From: Alphaproteobacteria bacterium
GTDB lineage: Bacteria > Pseudomonadota > Alphaproteobacteria > UBA9219
Direction: 5' to 3'
Length of the DNA: 64,000 nt
NCBI GenBank assembly: GCA_026225415.1
Contig: JAMFSS010000009.1
Span: 1-64,000, forward strand
This document shows positions 17,867 to 27,336 of the stretch, one piece after another. Under the pieces are notes generated by a model, which was given only the letters and a program-made list of their open reading frames with translations, was not told the origin of the DNA and did no database searches. How positions within the stretch are numbered: position 1 is the first letter of the stretch; each line of letters opens with the position of its first letter. A program made the translations under genes and the position numbers.

Positions 17867-19254
17867 CTTATCCCCACACTGTGGCCGAGAATAGGTTGCG
17901 CCGCCTCGCGTTGCGCCTGCGTCGCGCGACTATCGGGCAGTAACGCGCCCATCGTTTGGCGCGTGGTGGATGCCAACGCGCGCAAGGCCGCGTTGACCTG
18001 TTCGGTCGTAACCGCATTAATACGATCAGGCCACGCTTCGACATCTTCAACCTTATGCCCCGTCGTCAACGCCATACCAAACGCATAACCCGGCATCATC
18101 AATCCTTCGCGCGCAAAAATGGCCGAGCGTTGCAACCTTTGCTTGGCATCATCCACGGTTTTTTCATCCAATCCTTTTTGCGCCATATCCTTTAACGTTG
18201 CGCGCAATGCCTGTTGCAGTTTTTTATACCCCACCGTCGGGCGGGGAACGGCAGCAATCGTAAAACTGGTTTCGCCGCGCGCATCGGGGTCGTACCCGGT
18301 TTCAATGCCGCTGGCGATATTCTGGCCATCGACCAGTTTTTGGTACAACGCGCCCACTTCGCCGTCATCAAGGACGGAAACCAGAACTTCGTTCGCATAG
18401 GCTTCATTGGTTTTTTGCGTGGCATAGGAAGGCGCGGCGAAACGCCAAATAATTTGCGGCTGTTCGACACCCGCATCCTTCTGCGTGAAATCATGCGTTT
18501 TCGGTTCGGGCGCCGCCGCAAAAACATGGCGCGGCGCAATATCACCGCGTGGCACGCTGCCAAAAGTGGCGGCTGCCAAACGCATCACTTCTTCCGCTTT
18601 GACATCGCCCGATATAATCACCACCGCATTATTGGGCGCGTAATGGCTTTGGTAGAATTTCTGCGCGTCTACGGCGGACAGTTTTTCAATTTCGCGTTTC
18701 CACCCGATAACCGGGCGGCCATAGGCGTAATGCGGCATAAACTGGTTATCCAGCCTTTCAACAAACCGCCCGTCGGGTTCATTGTCGGTGCGTTGCTGGC
18801 GTTCATCCAGCACGACCTTTAATTCGGGGTCCGCCGTTTCGGGTGTAATAATCAGATTATGCATACGGTCGGCTTCCATCTGCATAATCATGGATAGATG
18901 GTCCGCCGACACCTCTTCGAAATAGGCGGTGTAATCATAGGCGGTAAAGGCATTGTCTTCGCCGCCCTGTGCCGCGATCTGGCGGCTGAATTCATCGGGG
19001 GGGATATTGGCGGTGCCACGAAACATTAAATGTTCCAAATAATGCGCGAGGCCGTTTTTGCCCGCCGCCTCATCCGCCGCGCCGACTTTGTACCAAACCA
19101 TCTGGCTGACCACCGGCGACAGATGGTTGGGCACCACCACGACTTCCAACCCGTTGGCGAGCGTGAAATCGGTCGGATAAAAAACGGCGGCATTCGCCTT
19201 TCCCGTTATCGCCGCGATCAATGCGAAGGCGCAGAAGGAAAGCCGCTTTTTCAT
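17863..19254 (-). CDS. M16 family zinc metallopeptidase (active subunit)
   Basis: The product is 463 aa with a signal peptide ending near KANA. GLAHYLEHLMFRGT carries the HxxEH zinc motif (His71, Glu74, His75), and the third ligand is expected in the MQMEADRMHNLII stretch. It is therefore the catalytic partner of the motif-less M16 protein encoded next. Export and gene order (after lspA and a BamF-like lipoprotein) point to a role in the cell envelope; the substrate is unknown. Its ATG shares one base with the stop of the upstream gene. Confidence 0.93.
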   Translation of the reverse strand: MKKRLSFCAFALIAAITGKANAAVFYPTDFTLANGLEVVVVPNHLSPVVSQMVWYKVGAADEAAGKNGLAHYLEHLMFRGTANIPPDEFSRQIAAQGGEDNAFTAYDYTAYFEEVSADHLSMIMQMEADRMHNLIITPETADPELKVVLDERQQRTDNEPDGRFVERLDNQFMPHYAYGRPVIGWKREIEKLSAVDAQKFYQSHYAPNNAVVIISGDVKAEEVMRLAAATFGSVPRGDIAPRHVFAAAPEPKTHDFTQKDAGVEQPQIIWRFAAPSYATQKTNEAYANEVLVSVLDDGEVGALYQKLVDGQNIASGIETGYDPDARGETSFTIAAVPRPTVGYKKLQQALRATLKDMAQKGLDEKTVDDAKQRLQRSAIFAREGLMMPGYAFGMALTTGHKVEDVEAWPDRINAVTTEQVNAALRALASTTRQTMGALLPDSRATQAQREAAQPILGHSVGIR

Positions 19255-19796
19255 TACAGCCCCAACCAGCCGCTTTCTTGTTTTTCAATAACCGGTGTCG
19301 AACCGCCGGTGACGGGTTTATTATTTTGCTGCGCGTCTTTGATGCGGGCGGCTTCGGCCGTGGCATCAACGGTCGTGGCAGGTTTTTCGTCCGTCGCGCT
19401 GCCCATCAACCGGTCGACCAGATGCGGCGATGCCACAACTTTTTGCGCGGTTTCGTGATCGACGGTATCGCGGATCGAATTATCGGCCTTGGTCGCCCCT
19501 GCTGCTTCCAGCAAAGCCTGCTCGCCTTGCGAAGGCGCTTTGGTCGCCGCTGGCGCATTGCCGTTAAACAAAGTTTCCTGTGCCTGCGCGGCAGTATCGA
19601 CCGTTTGCGGACGCGGCGCGCCGGGGCGCGGGGGGCGCAAAGCATAATCCGGCGGCATCGACAAAGGCGGACGTTCCATCACGGCAAATTCATCCGGCGG
19701 GGTGCGCCCCATGCCAAGATCCTGGCGTATATCGCCGCAAGCCGACAAGGCAATCGCCGCAACGCCGAGAAGGAAGAGAGACTTTGAGGAAATCAT
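19254..19796 (-). CDS. DUF3035 / BamF-like lipoprotein
   Basis: The product is 180 aa with a lipobox at ALSAC near residue 20. The conserved DUF3035 stretch DEFAVMERPPLSMPPDY is present. In alphaproteobacteria this family has been called BamF, an accessory lipoprotein of outer-membrane beta-barrel assembly; that role is known from few species. The remainder is rich in Ala, Gln and Thr and ends with VIEKQESGWLGL. It lies between lspA, which would process its signal peptide, and the M16 peptidases. Confidence 0.8.
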   Translation of the reverse strand: MISSKSLFLLGVAAIALSACGDIRQDLGMGRTPPDEFAVMERPPLSMPPDYALRPPRPGAPRPQTVDTAAQAQETLFNGNAPAATKAPSQGEQALLEAAGATKADNSIRDTVDHETAQKVVASPHLVDRLMGSATDEKPATTVDATAEAARIKDAQQNNKPVTGGSTPVIEKQESGWLGL

Positions 19797-19814
19797 GGGA
19801 ATCTCGCGGAAAAG

Positions 19815-20288
19815 TTATTTACCACGTACCATACCATCCAGCAGGAGAAGCGCAACGCCCGTGACAATGGCGGCATCGGCCAGATTAAAGGCATACCAAT
19901 GATAATTGCGATAGTAAAAATCAATAAAATCGGCAACGGCGCCATAATGAACGCGGTCGATAACATTGCCGACCGCCCCGCCCATAATGCCGCCCAGCGC
20001 AAGCGCCACCAACGTGGAATCGGTGCGGTACAGCCAGCGCCCCAATAACCCCAGAATCACCAGCGCCAACGCGATCAGGACATAAGGGATGTAATGTTGC
20101 TGTTCGTGGTTGAACATACCGAACGTCACCCCCTTGTTCCACACAAGGACAAAGTTCAGGAACGAGGTGACGGGGATGGTCTCCTGAACATCGCCCATGC
20201 GGTCCAGCAGCATCCATTTGCTGAGCTGATCCGCCAACGCGACGAAAGCGAGGGCATAAACACCAATGGAAAAATAACGACGACGCAT
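19815..20288 (-). CDS. lspA: Lipoprotein signal peptidase (signal peptidase II)
   Basis: This inner-membrane aspartic protease removes signal peptides from prolipoproteins. At 157 aa with four hydrophobic helices it has the usual size. VWNKGVTFGMF is the conserved N-(K/R)-G block. The catalytic aspartates are in GNVIDR and FNLADAAI. It is the first gene of an operon with the lipoprotein and peptidases downstream. In many alphaproteobacteria ileS lies next to lspA; here ileS is about 40 kb away. Confidence 0.96.
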   Translation of the reverse strand: MRRRYFSIGVYALAFVALADQLSKWMLLDRMGDVQETIPVTSFLNFVLVWNKGVTFGMFNHEQQHYIPYVLIALALVILGLLGRWLYRTDSTLVALALGGIMGGAVGNVIDRVHYGAVADFIDFYYRNYHWYAFNLADAAIVTGVALLLLDGMVRGK

Positions 20289-20326
20289 GGGGAACCCGAA
20301 GAAGGAGAAAGAAGAAAGAAAAGCAG

Positions 20327-21271
20327 TTACTTATTCGCGATGTTGTCCACATACCAATCATAGGCTTGCTGCATACCATTTTCAAATTCAGTCGGCGCAG
20401 ACCAACCGGCGGCACGAAGGCGGCCTACATCCATCACCTTACGCGGGGTGCCATCAGGTTTCGATGTGTTAAAGGTGAATTCGCCCTGCCAGCCAACAAT
20501 TTTGGCGACCGTTTGCGCCAATTCCAGAATGGTGATGTCGGTTCCGGTGCCGACATTCAAAAACGCTTCGTCGGAATAGTTCTTCATAACAAAGACGCAG
20601 GCATCGGCCAAATCTTCGGAAAACAGAAATTCGCGTTTCGGCGTGCCGGTGCCCCAAATTTCGACGGTGGGCGCATGGGCCTGTTTGGCGGCGTGCATTT
20701 TCATGATCATGGCCGCCACAACATGGCCGCCTTCGGCATCATAACGGTCGCCGGGGCCGAACAAATTGGTCGGCATCACCGAAACAAAGTCACAACCATA
20801 TTGGCGGCGATAAGCCTGACACAATTTGATGCCCGCAATTTTGGCGATGGCATACCATTCATTGGTCGGCTCCAACGCGCCGGTTAACAAAGACTCTTCC
20901 TTGATCGGTTGTTCCGCCATGCGTGGATAGATGCAGGACGAACCAAGGAACAGCAGTTTTTTCACGCCGGTTTTATAGGCGGCGTGAATAACATTGGTTT
21001 CGATCACCAGATTTTCATACAGAAATTCCGCCGGGCGCGTATTGTTGGCCTGGATACCGCCAACGGTGGCCGCAGCCAAAAACACGGCATCGATCTTATG
21101 GCTGGCCATCCAGTCATTAACGGCAGATTGGCTCAGCAAATCGACTTCATCGCGCGAGGCGGTAATAATCTCACAATTTTCGCCCGCCAAACGACGAACA
21201 ATGGCCGAACCCGCCATGCCGCGATGCCCTGCGACCCAAACGCGTTTATGGGAAAGGTCGAACCTAGTCAT
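20327..21271 (-). CDS. fcl: GDP-L-fucose synthase
   Basis: The enzyme turns GDP-4-keto-6-deoxymannose into GDP-L-fucose by epimerisation and NADPH reduction. [18 protein letters not shown] is the dinucleotide-binding site; FLGSSCIYP and the YAIAKIAG block give the Ser-Tyr-Lys triad of short-chain epimerases; [19 protein letters not shown] is typical of this enzyme. I chose ATG 21271 ([10 protein letters not shown]), which overlaps gmd by 8 bases; an ATG 18 bases further upstream is also possible. It works directly after gmd. Confidence 0.94.
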   Translation of the reverse strand: MTRFDLSHKRVWVAGHRGMAGSAIVRRLAGENCEIITASRDEVDLLSQSAVNDWMASHKIDAVFLAAATVGGIQANNTRPAEFLYENLVIETNVIHAAYKTGVKKLLFLGSSCIYPRMAEQPIKEESLLTGALEPTNEWYAIAKIAGIKLCQAYRRQYGCDFVSVMPTNLFGPGDRYDAEGGHVVAAMIMKMHAAKQAHAPTVEIWGTGTPKREFLFSEDLADACVFVMKNYSDEAFLNVGTGTDITILELAQTVAKIVGWQGEFTFNTSKPDGTPRKVMDVGRLRAAGWSAPTEFENGMQQAYDWYVDNIANK

Positions 21272-22334
21272 TGCCAATGCCGCGCACACGCGATTCTTCG
21301 GCGATAACCTTCAAATCGGACTTCATCATATCATCGACCAGTTCGGGGAATGTCACCGTGTGTTTCCACCCCAAAATGCGCTGGGCCTTCGACGGATCAC
21401 CCAACAGCAATTCAACTTCAGTCGGACGAAAATAACGCGGATCGACCTTAACAAGCTCCTGTCCAGTCGCGGCATCAAAGCCGACTTCGTCAACACCCTT
21501 GCCCTTCCATTCGATCTTGCGATCCACTTTGGAAAACGACAATTCGATAAATTCGCGCACCGAATGCATTTCGCCTGTCGCCAGAACAAAATCATCGGGC
21601 GTGTCATTTTGCAAAATGCGCCACATGCCTTCGACATAATCGCGGGCATGACCCCAATCGCGCAAGGAATCCAGATTGCCGATGAACAGTTGTTTTTGCA
21701 CGCCCAGATGAATACCGGCCACCGCGCGGGTAATTTTGCGGGTCACAAAAGTTTCGCCGCGGATAGGGCTTTCATGATTGAACAAAATGCCGTTGGACGC
21801 ATGCATGCCATAGGCTTCGCGGTAATTGACCGTTATCCAATAGGCATAAAGCTTTGCCGCCGCATAAGGGCTGCGCGGATAAAAGGGCGTGGTTTCTTTT
21901 TGCGGGGTTTCCTGAACCTTGCCATACAGTTCCGAAGTCGATGCCTGATAAAAACGCGTCTTCTTGACCAGACCCAGAATACGGATCGCTTCGAGCAGAC
22001 GCAACGCGCCGGTGGCATCGGCATTGGATGTGTATTCCGGCGTTTCAAAACTGACCTGCACATGGCTTTGCGCGGCGAGGTTATAAATTTCGTCCGGCTG
22101 CACCGTTTGGATAATGCGGATCAGGTTGGTGGAATCCGTCATATCGCCGTAATGCAAATGGAAACGGCTATTGGGAATATGGGGGTCTTGATAGATATGA
22201 TCGATACGCGCCGAGTTGAAAGATGACGAGCGGCGCTTGATGCCATGCACATCATAACCTTTGGCCAAAAGCAGATCGGCGAGATAGGCACCGTCCTGAC
22301 CGGTGATACCGGTGATAAGCGCAACTTTGGTCAT
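21264..22334 (-). CDS. gmd: GDP-mannose 4,6-dehydratase
   Basis: The first step of GDP-fucose synthesis: GDP-mannose is dehydrated to the 4-keto-6-deoxy sugar with [23 protein letters not shown] is the nucleotide-binding start, [11 protein letters not shown] gives the catalytic Thr/Ser region, and [15 protein letters not shown] the Tyr-Lys pair. From ATG 22332-22334 (preceded by GGAAAGAGGG) the protein is 356 aa. A longer reading frame upstream has no homology and is not used. GDP-fucose made here probably feeds the polysaccharide locus nearby. Confidence 0.95.
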   Translation of the reverse strand: MTKVALITGITGQDGAYLADLLLAKGYDVHGIKRRSSSFNSARIDHIYQDPHIPNSRFHLHYGDMTDSTNLIRIIQTVQPDEIYNLAAQSHVQVSFETPEYTSNADATGALRLLEAIRILGLVKKTRFYQASTSELYGKVQETPQKETTPFYPRSPYAAAKLYAYWITVNYREAYGMHASNGILFNHESPIRGETFVTRKITRAVAGIHLGVQKQLFIGNLDSLRDWGHARDYVEGMWRILQNDTPDDFVLATGEMHSVREFIELSFSKVDRKIEWKGKGVDEVGFDAATGQELVKVDPRYFRPTEVELLLGDPSKAQRILGWKHTVTFPELVDDMMKSDLKVIAEESRVRGIGND

Positions 22335-22506
22335 AGCATCCCTCTTTCCAGGATTTGGAATTATGATTGAATGCAGTTGTTTAGAGCATTTTGTTGATAA
22401 AGGGGAAGAGATTTTTTGCGCAGTGCAATATAAGGTTAAAAACCTCTCTTTTAGCCCCCTTATAAGCCCCTGCCCACCCCTGCAAAGGGGGGGATAGCCG
22501 CTTCCC

Positions 22507-23043
22507 TTACGACAGGCCGAGTTCGACCTTATCCACACATTTCGGAAAGAAAGCCGGCCTTGTTGCCGACCAGCCGGGCGAGGTTGCCGCAGCCTGACTT
22601 ATGGATTGAAGCAAGTCTTTGCGCGCCTGTGACGGAATTTGGGGCAAAGCGGCCGCCGAAAGAAACGCGCCGGGCAGCCAGGGGCGGGATTCCGCGCCCA
22701 ACAAACGTTCATAAAGAAAGCGATAGGCGGCAAAGCTTTTGAGTTTCCCCTGCCCCAGATCGAACGCCGATACTTTAATCAGCTTGCCCATAAAAGCCTC
22801 GTCAACATAATGCTCGTCAATCTGCGGCAACATGTCGCGTAAAAATCTCAATTCCCGATAAGCCTGATATTGCTTGCTAATACCGATTTTTTCGGCATCA
22901 TCACGCGCCCAAAGTTCAAAAGCATCTCCCTGCCCAAGCCCCACTGCAAGAGATCGCGCGATATAACGTTCTTCGCCTTTGGAAAAACTCGCAAACTCGC
23001 GGAACTCAGAAACAAAAATTTTGGCAGAAGCATTCATGGACAC
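22507..23043 (-). CDS. Hypothetical protein (178 aa)
   Basis: I do not recognise this protein. It is soluble in appearance, with no signal peptide. The first two thirds look helical and charged ([38 protein letters not shown]); the last third is richer in Ala, Pro and Ser. Two start codons two residues apart are possible. It lies upstream of gmd on the same strand with a 172-base gap that contains C-rich and G-rich runs, so co-transcription is uncertain. Confidence 0.6.
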   Translation of the reverse strand: MSMNASAKIFVSEFREFASFSKGEERYIARSLAVGLGQGDAFELWARDDAEKIGISKQYQAYRELRFLRDMLPQIDEHYVDEAFMGKLIKVSAFDLGQGKLKSFAAYRFLYERLLGAESRPWLPGAFLSAAALPQIPSQARKDLLQSISQAAATSPGWSATRPAFFPKCVDKVELGLS

Positions 23044-23370
23044 CCCGTTAAAATAAAATGACTAAATATTAGATCATAATCCTAAAACAGGAATCGCCCG
23101 CAAGGGAATGAAATTCTGCGCCTCATTTTTGTTTTTAAAAAACGATCAAAGCGACGCGGCACTGCGGAAATACCATTTGCCAATATGTGCCTTATGCGGC
23201 CACAGAACAAAGGATAAACATCACAGAAGCGCCCTCCGGCCTGCGTTGGTTATTTGTCGATCGCAAACCCATGCTAATGAGCTCTAAGAAGCCTATTTTT
23301 CGATATATAATATAGCCCCACACTGATAAGAGTCAGGCGTCACAACGCTTTATCATCGGGCCTGCCTAAT
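23044..23370. other. Intergenic region upstream of the PAP2 gene
   Basis: About 330 bases between divergent genes. TATAAT occurs at 23306-23311, within a run of alternating A and T, and could be the -10 box for the PAP2 gene; no convincing -35 box stands 16-18 bases before it. I see no tRNA, terminator or coding stretch here. Confidence 0.35.
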
Positions 23371-23979
23371 ATGATCGACGCCATGATCACGGATTTTGGG
23401 GACAGCGCCATCACGGGCGCGGTCGCCTGCGTCTTTGCGGCCTATATGTATTTCATCGCACAAAAACGCGCGGCGCTTGCGGTTATCATCGCTTTCACGG
23501 CAACGGCTTTGGCCATAGCCCTCTATAAAATAGCCGTTTACAGCCATTGCGCCATAGGGACAGGCTTTTACAATGTGCGATCCCCCAGCGGGCACACGGC
23601 CCTGTCCATCGCCACCTATGGCATTATCGCAAGCATCATTTCCACAGCGCTTCCCGCCAGACAAAAACCGATCCCCTATCTTATTCTCGCGCCAATCGTG
23701 TTTTTCATCGCCGTTTCCCGCGTCAGGATCGGCGCGCATACAACCGCCGAAGTGATAGCCGGCGCCATCTGCGGTGGCGGCATTGCGCTGGCTGTCTGGT
23801 ATTCCTTCATTCGCGGGCAGGATTTTCGCTTTCGCTGGCAAACGGCTCTTGGGATCGTGGCGCTCATCGCTGTCTTGCTCTATGGGCAACATTTACCCGC
23901 CGAAAATCTCATTCACAAACTGTCCGTGTATTTACAAAAAACAAGGGGCTGCAACATTGCCATTATTCCTTCTTCGTGA
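23371..23979 (+). CDS. PAP2 family membrane phosphatase
   Basis: The product is 202 aa with about five or six hydrophobic helices. RSPSGHTALSIATYG is phosphatase motif C2 (PSGH), and SRVRIGAHTTAEVIAG is motif C3 with its Arg and His; the final acidic residue is Glu instead of the usual Asp. The first motif (K-x6-RP) is weak, read as Lys of YKIAVYSH. Such enzymes dephosphorylate lipid phosphates, for example undecaprenyl pyrophosphate or lipid A. It opens the polysaccharide region, so lipid-carrier recycling is plausible but not shown. Confidence 0.82.
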   Translation: MIDAMITDFGDSAITGAVACVFAAYMYFIAQKRAALAVIIAFTATALAIALYKIAVYSHCAIGTGFYNVRSPSGHTALSIATYGIIASIISTALPARQKPIPYLILAPIVFFIAVSRVRIGAHTTAEVIAGAICGGGIALAVWYSFIRGQDFRFRWQTALGIVALIAVLLYGQHLPAENLIHKLSVYLQKTRGCNIAIIPSS

Positions 23980-24042
23980 TAAATCATATGCATAATGCTG
24001 ATGATCCTGGCATTTTTAACCAGCCACAAAATTATTATCCCT

Positions 24043-25175
24043 ATGAATAAGCTCGTTTCAAAACATGAAAATTTTCCGTCCGTCCAAATTCTACGCGCGC
24101 TCGCCGCTTTGCTTGTGGTTATCTGGCATTCGCATTTAGCCATTAAGATTTTCGCCAATAATTACTGGACATCCGATATTGCCGGGCATGGCCAATCCGC
24201 GTCAATTATCGGCTTTTTCCCGCTACATTACCTGTATATCGGCGTCGATATATTTTTCGTTATAAGCGGGTTTATTATGGCGATGCTTATCGAACGTGCC
24301 CCCCCCCCCATCACGGTTGGAAAAACTTCCTGATTGCCCGTTGCACAAGAATTTATCCGCCTTATTGGATATTTACGTTCTTCGTCGTCCTGGCCTACCT
24401 TATCAATCATAAATATAATCTGGGCCAATTCAGCGGTGCCCTAGATGTTGACGCAAAGAGGATCGGCATAGCGGTACTTTTATGGCCAGCCACCACAAGC
24501 CCTCCTCTCCTCGTCGCATGGACGCTCATTCACGAGATGATGTTTTACGGCGTATGCACATTGGCTCTTCTGACACGGCAAAAGAATGCGCTTGTCTGGA
24601 TGCTCTGCCTTCTGGTCGGCCTATCTTTTCTGCAATGGGACGCAGTCGCCACACCGGTAAAGGGGACGCTCTTTTCCATGTATGAAATTGAATTCCTGCT
24701 GGGGGTGCTTTCCTATCAATATCGGGCTTTCTTTTCCAAACTATTTCCGGGTCTGCAAATTATTTGCGCCATAGCACTATATCTTGTTATGGCCTGGGCA
24801 ATGGATCGATACGCCTATTCCGATGAATATCCCCTGCGGTTTATCGGCTTCGGCACCATAGCTTTTTTATTGATCAACGGCGCATTGGGAGTGGAAGAAA
24901 AATTTATCGCGCGGTTTGGTCGCACAGCATTCCTTCTCAAGAGATTAGGCGACGCATCCTATGTCCTCTATCTAAGCCACTGGCTCATCCTTTCCATCAT
25001 GGGAAAAATTGCCGCGCCAATGGCACAGGCGCCCCTCTTGTTTGTCATCGCATGGCATCTATTCAGCCTGTTCCTCTGCCTGGCTTTTGCCTTGGTATTT
25101 TCGGAACGCATAGAAATGCCTATGCATAGGCGTATAAAAAATGCCTTTTCGCCCTCACCCTTAAAGCCCACTTAA
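24043..25175 (+). pseudogene. Acyltransferase-3 family membrane protein, reading frame broken at an 11-C tract
   Basis: Frame one runs from ATG 24043 and reads VQILRALAALLVVIWHSHL and YIGVDIFFVISGFIMAML, the N-terminal helices and the active-site His of acyltransferase-3 (O-acetyltransferase) proteins. It crosses 11 Cs and stops at 24333. The homologous chain goes on in another frame from HGWKNFLIARCTRIYPPYWI to the end at 25175, with SYVLYLSHWLILSIMG near the C-terminus. Adding one C, or removing two, joins the frames into a protein of about 377 aa. Either the gene is phase-variable and switched off in this sequence, or it is a simple frameshift or sequencing error. Confidence 0.85.
24299..24309 (+). 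repeat. Homopolymer of 11 cytosines inside the acyltransferase gene
   Basis: Eleven consecutive Cs lie about 260 bases into the coding region. Tracts this long slip readily during replication. With 9 or 12 Cs the acyltransferase frame is open; with 10 or 11 it is closed. Confidence 0.95.
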
Positions 25176-25311
25176 AAAATAGAAAATTTAAAAATATAGG
25201 ATTTTTCCCTTGACAAGGAAAAGGGGATGGGCTATTGACAGTGGCAGGGGTGATTGCGTCCTTTTACCAGAGCGCCCAAATATCCCTGTCGCCCAACCCT
25301 CCACGCTTCGT

Positions 25312-25347
25312 TAAAAAAACCATGCCGTAAAAGGCATGGTTTTTTTG
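25312..25347. terminator. Bidirectional-looking rho-independent terminator
   Basis: AAAAAAACCATGCC, loop GTAAAA, then GGCATGGTTTTTTT. It follows the acyltransferase gene and would isolate it from the next pair of genes. A second perfect 7-bp hairpin, GTGGGAC-AA-GTCCCAC, follows at about 25351-25366. Confidence 0.85.
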
Positions 25348-25388
25348 TTCGTGGGACAAGTCCCACCATTTTCATGAAAGGAAACCTT

Positions 25389-25754
25389 ATGTCAGCCAAA
25401 GACAATTGTGAATCAGTCCTCGATATCTGGCCCGTCACCATAAGCAACGGCACATCCATCACCAACGGCGATAATCTGGGCGGGTTGCGCCTGTTCGGGC
25501 TTGTCATGCCCGCCCTATGGACTCCCGCCAATCTGACCTTTCAGGCCAGCTTTGACAGTGGCACCAGTTGGCACAACGTTAAAGATTCGACAGGCAACGA
25601 AATCACCGTCACCGCCTCCGCCGGTGATTGCGTCGTATGGGTGCCAACGGCTTTCGCCTCCATACCCATGATCAAAATACGCTCCGGCAGCGCCGCATCG
25701 CCCGTTACGCAAGCGGCAAGCAGCATCATCCAACTTATTCTAAGGAGTGTCTGA
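25389..25754 (+). CDS. Phage structural-like small beta protein
   Basis: The product is 121 aa, with AAAGGAAA before its ATG. The chain reads as a beta-sandwich: LFGLVMPALWTPANLTFQAS, then a TSWHNVKDSTGNEITV block, then IKIRSGSAASPVTQAASSII. I recall this pattern (a W-T-x-A-x-LTFQ-S strand and a closing RSG-s-x-x-PV-Q-A motif) from uncharacterised proteins of phage structural cassettes in alphaproteobacteria; this is recognition from memory, not a search. The gene ends one base before the SGNH hydrolase gene, so they form a pair. No other phage gene lies nearby. Confidence 0.6.
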   Translation: MSAKDNCESVLDIWPVTISNGTSITNGDNLGGLRLFGLVMPALWTPANLTFQASFDSGTSWHNVKDSTGNEITVTASAGDCVVWVPTAFASIPMIKIRSGSAASPVTQAASSIIQLILRSV

Positions 25755-25755
25755 A

Positions 25756-27276
25756 ATGAATAATCTTCTCTTTTCCAACAATCTGCTGACAGGTTCTTCG
25801 ACAGGGGCTGAGAGCAGCGTCGCCAAATTGCGCCGCGCGTCCGAAAAAGCCTTGATCAACAATCTATTGATCAATCCCGTTTATGCGGGCGCGGCAACCG
25901 TGACCCAGGCAGCCGCAGTTGACCCCAGCACCACCGTTTTTCAGCAAAACATCAATCGATGCTCTATCAAACGTGGCGGCGTTTCTGTGGGCACAACCAC
26001 ATGGAACACATCTGGCACAGGCGTTTATGCGTTTCAAAATCTTGTAGGCACACAGGATTTTGGTTTCGCGATCGACTTTTACACAGACAGCGCGACCGTC
26101 ACGTTGAAAATAAAACGACAAACCAGCTATGGATTTAAACTGGCGATTAATGATGCCTATATATCGGTATCAAGCTCTACCTTGGTTGCATGGTCAACCG
26201 TCGATCCCACCTATAATTATGTGGTTGTCGCCGGATTAACGGGCATCAATAAAATCCGTTTGGAAGTTGCGGTCGATCTGACAACATCCGCAAATCCGGT
26301 TCATTGCGGCCATTACACGACCGCTTTCACAAGCACTTGGCCAACGGATTATAAAACCTTTGGCGTTGTCGTCGGCGACAGCTTTACACACGGTTCCGGT
26401 TCTAATTACCAGGTCAATGACTATGTCAATCAACTCGGCATTTTGCTTGGGCTTGATGATCTGTGGGCTCTCGGTTATTCCGGCACAGGCTATGTCGCTT
26501 CCTTGTCCGGTCAAACATTCACAACCGGCGCTTTTGCGGCTGGCTCAACCGTCATTCCTGTCGCCAACACATCGGGGTTGGTTTTAAACGGCCCCGTTCT
26601 TTTAAACGGAACAGGCGATTTATCGCCTTATTTCTCCCGCCATACACAAATTACCACTATTGTTGCCAACACCAGCATTACGGTCAGCAAAGCAGCCCTT
26701 GCTGCCGGAAGCGCGGTTTCTCTTTATTCGCCCAACCAAATGCTAACGCCCACAGATTTGTGGAACACAAGCACCGGCCAGTCGCGGCTCGCCTTTGATT
26801 TAAGCCGAATGTCCTACACGCCTGATGTGTTCTTTTTTGCGTTGGGCTTGAACGACGATGCGAACGCAACGGGCTATCAGACGGAAATGATCAGCCAATG
26901 GGCGCTGGCCAGAAGCCTTGCCCCCAATGCTCTCATCATCGTCATTGGCGTTCCCTCCACGGCGGCCAACGGGTCAAATTCCGGTTCGCCCAATTATATT
27001 TCGGCGTTTTCACAGAACAACGAAAACAATATCAAGGGCGCATTCACGACATGGAACGACCCCAACTCCCTTTTCATTGCCGACTGCACCTCCCCTCTGG
27101 GTGGCCCCGGTGGTTCGCGTCAATGGGGAACCGGCAATACGGGCGCGACCAACACAACCGGCAACAATGACGTTTATTGCTATACAGACGGCACGCACCC
27201 ATCCACGGCTGGCCACGCCTACAGGGCATCATGGATCGCCAACAGCGTCAGGGCAGCTTTAAAAACTCTACCATAG
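25756..27276 (+). CDS. SGNH/GDSL hydrolase with N-terminal beta domain
   Basis: The product is 506 aa. The catalytic blocks are VVVGDSFTHG (block I, nucleophile Ser), ALGLNDDA (block III) and DGTHPSTAGH (block V, Asp and His). The first 200 residues are rich in Thr, Ser and Val and look like beta-sandwich modules that could bind carbohydrate. An insert of about 80 residues rich in beta strands separates blocks I and III. There is no clear signal peptide. Enzymes of this type often remove acetyl or other ester groups from polysaccharide. AAGGAG lies 9 bases before ATG 25756. It is coupled to the phage-like gene upstream. Confidence 0.82.
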   Translation: MNNLLFSNNLLTGSSTGAESSVAKLRRASEKALINNLLINPVYAGAATVTQAAAVDPSTTVFQQNINRCSIKRGGVSVGTTTWNTSGTGVYAFQNLVGTQDFGFAIDFYTDSATVTLKIKRQTSYGFKLAINDAYISVSSSTLVAWSTVDPTYNYVVVAGLTGINKIRLEVAVDLTTSANPVHCGHYTTAFTSTWPTDYKTFGVVVGDSFTHGSGSNYQVNDYVNQLGILLGLDDLWALGYSGTGYVASLSGQTFTTGAFAAGSTVIPVANTSGLVLNGPVLLNGTGDLSPYFSRHTQITTIVANTSITVSKAALAAGSAVSLYSPNQMLTPTDLWNTSTGQSRLAFDLSRMSYTPDVFFFALGLNDDANATGYQTEMISQWALARSLAPNALIIVIGVPSTAANGSNSGSPNYISAFSQNNENNIKGAFTTWNDPNSLFIADCTSPLGGPGGSRQWGTGNTGATNTTGNNDVYCYTDGTHPSTAGHAYRASWIANSVRAALKTLP

Positions 27277-27336
27277 AGTGCAATAAAAACGACAAAAAGG
27301 CTGGCGAAAGCATTGTTTTATATATATGGTGCGCCC

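Noticed and set aside
22440-22500. C-rich and G-rich runs between gmd and the upstream gene as a riboswitch or terminator
   Set aside because: The runs can pair loosely but lack a T tract and any known aptamer core.
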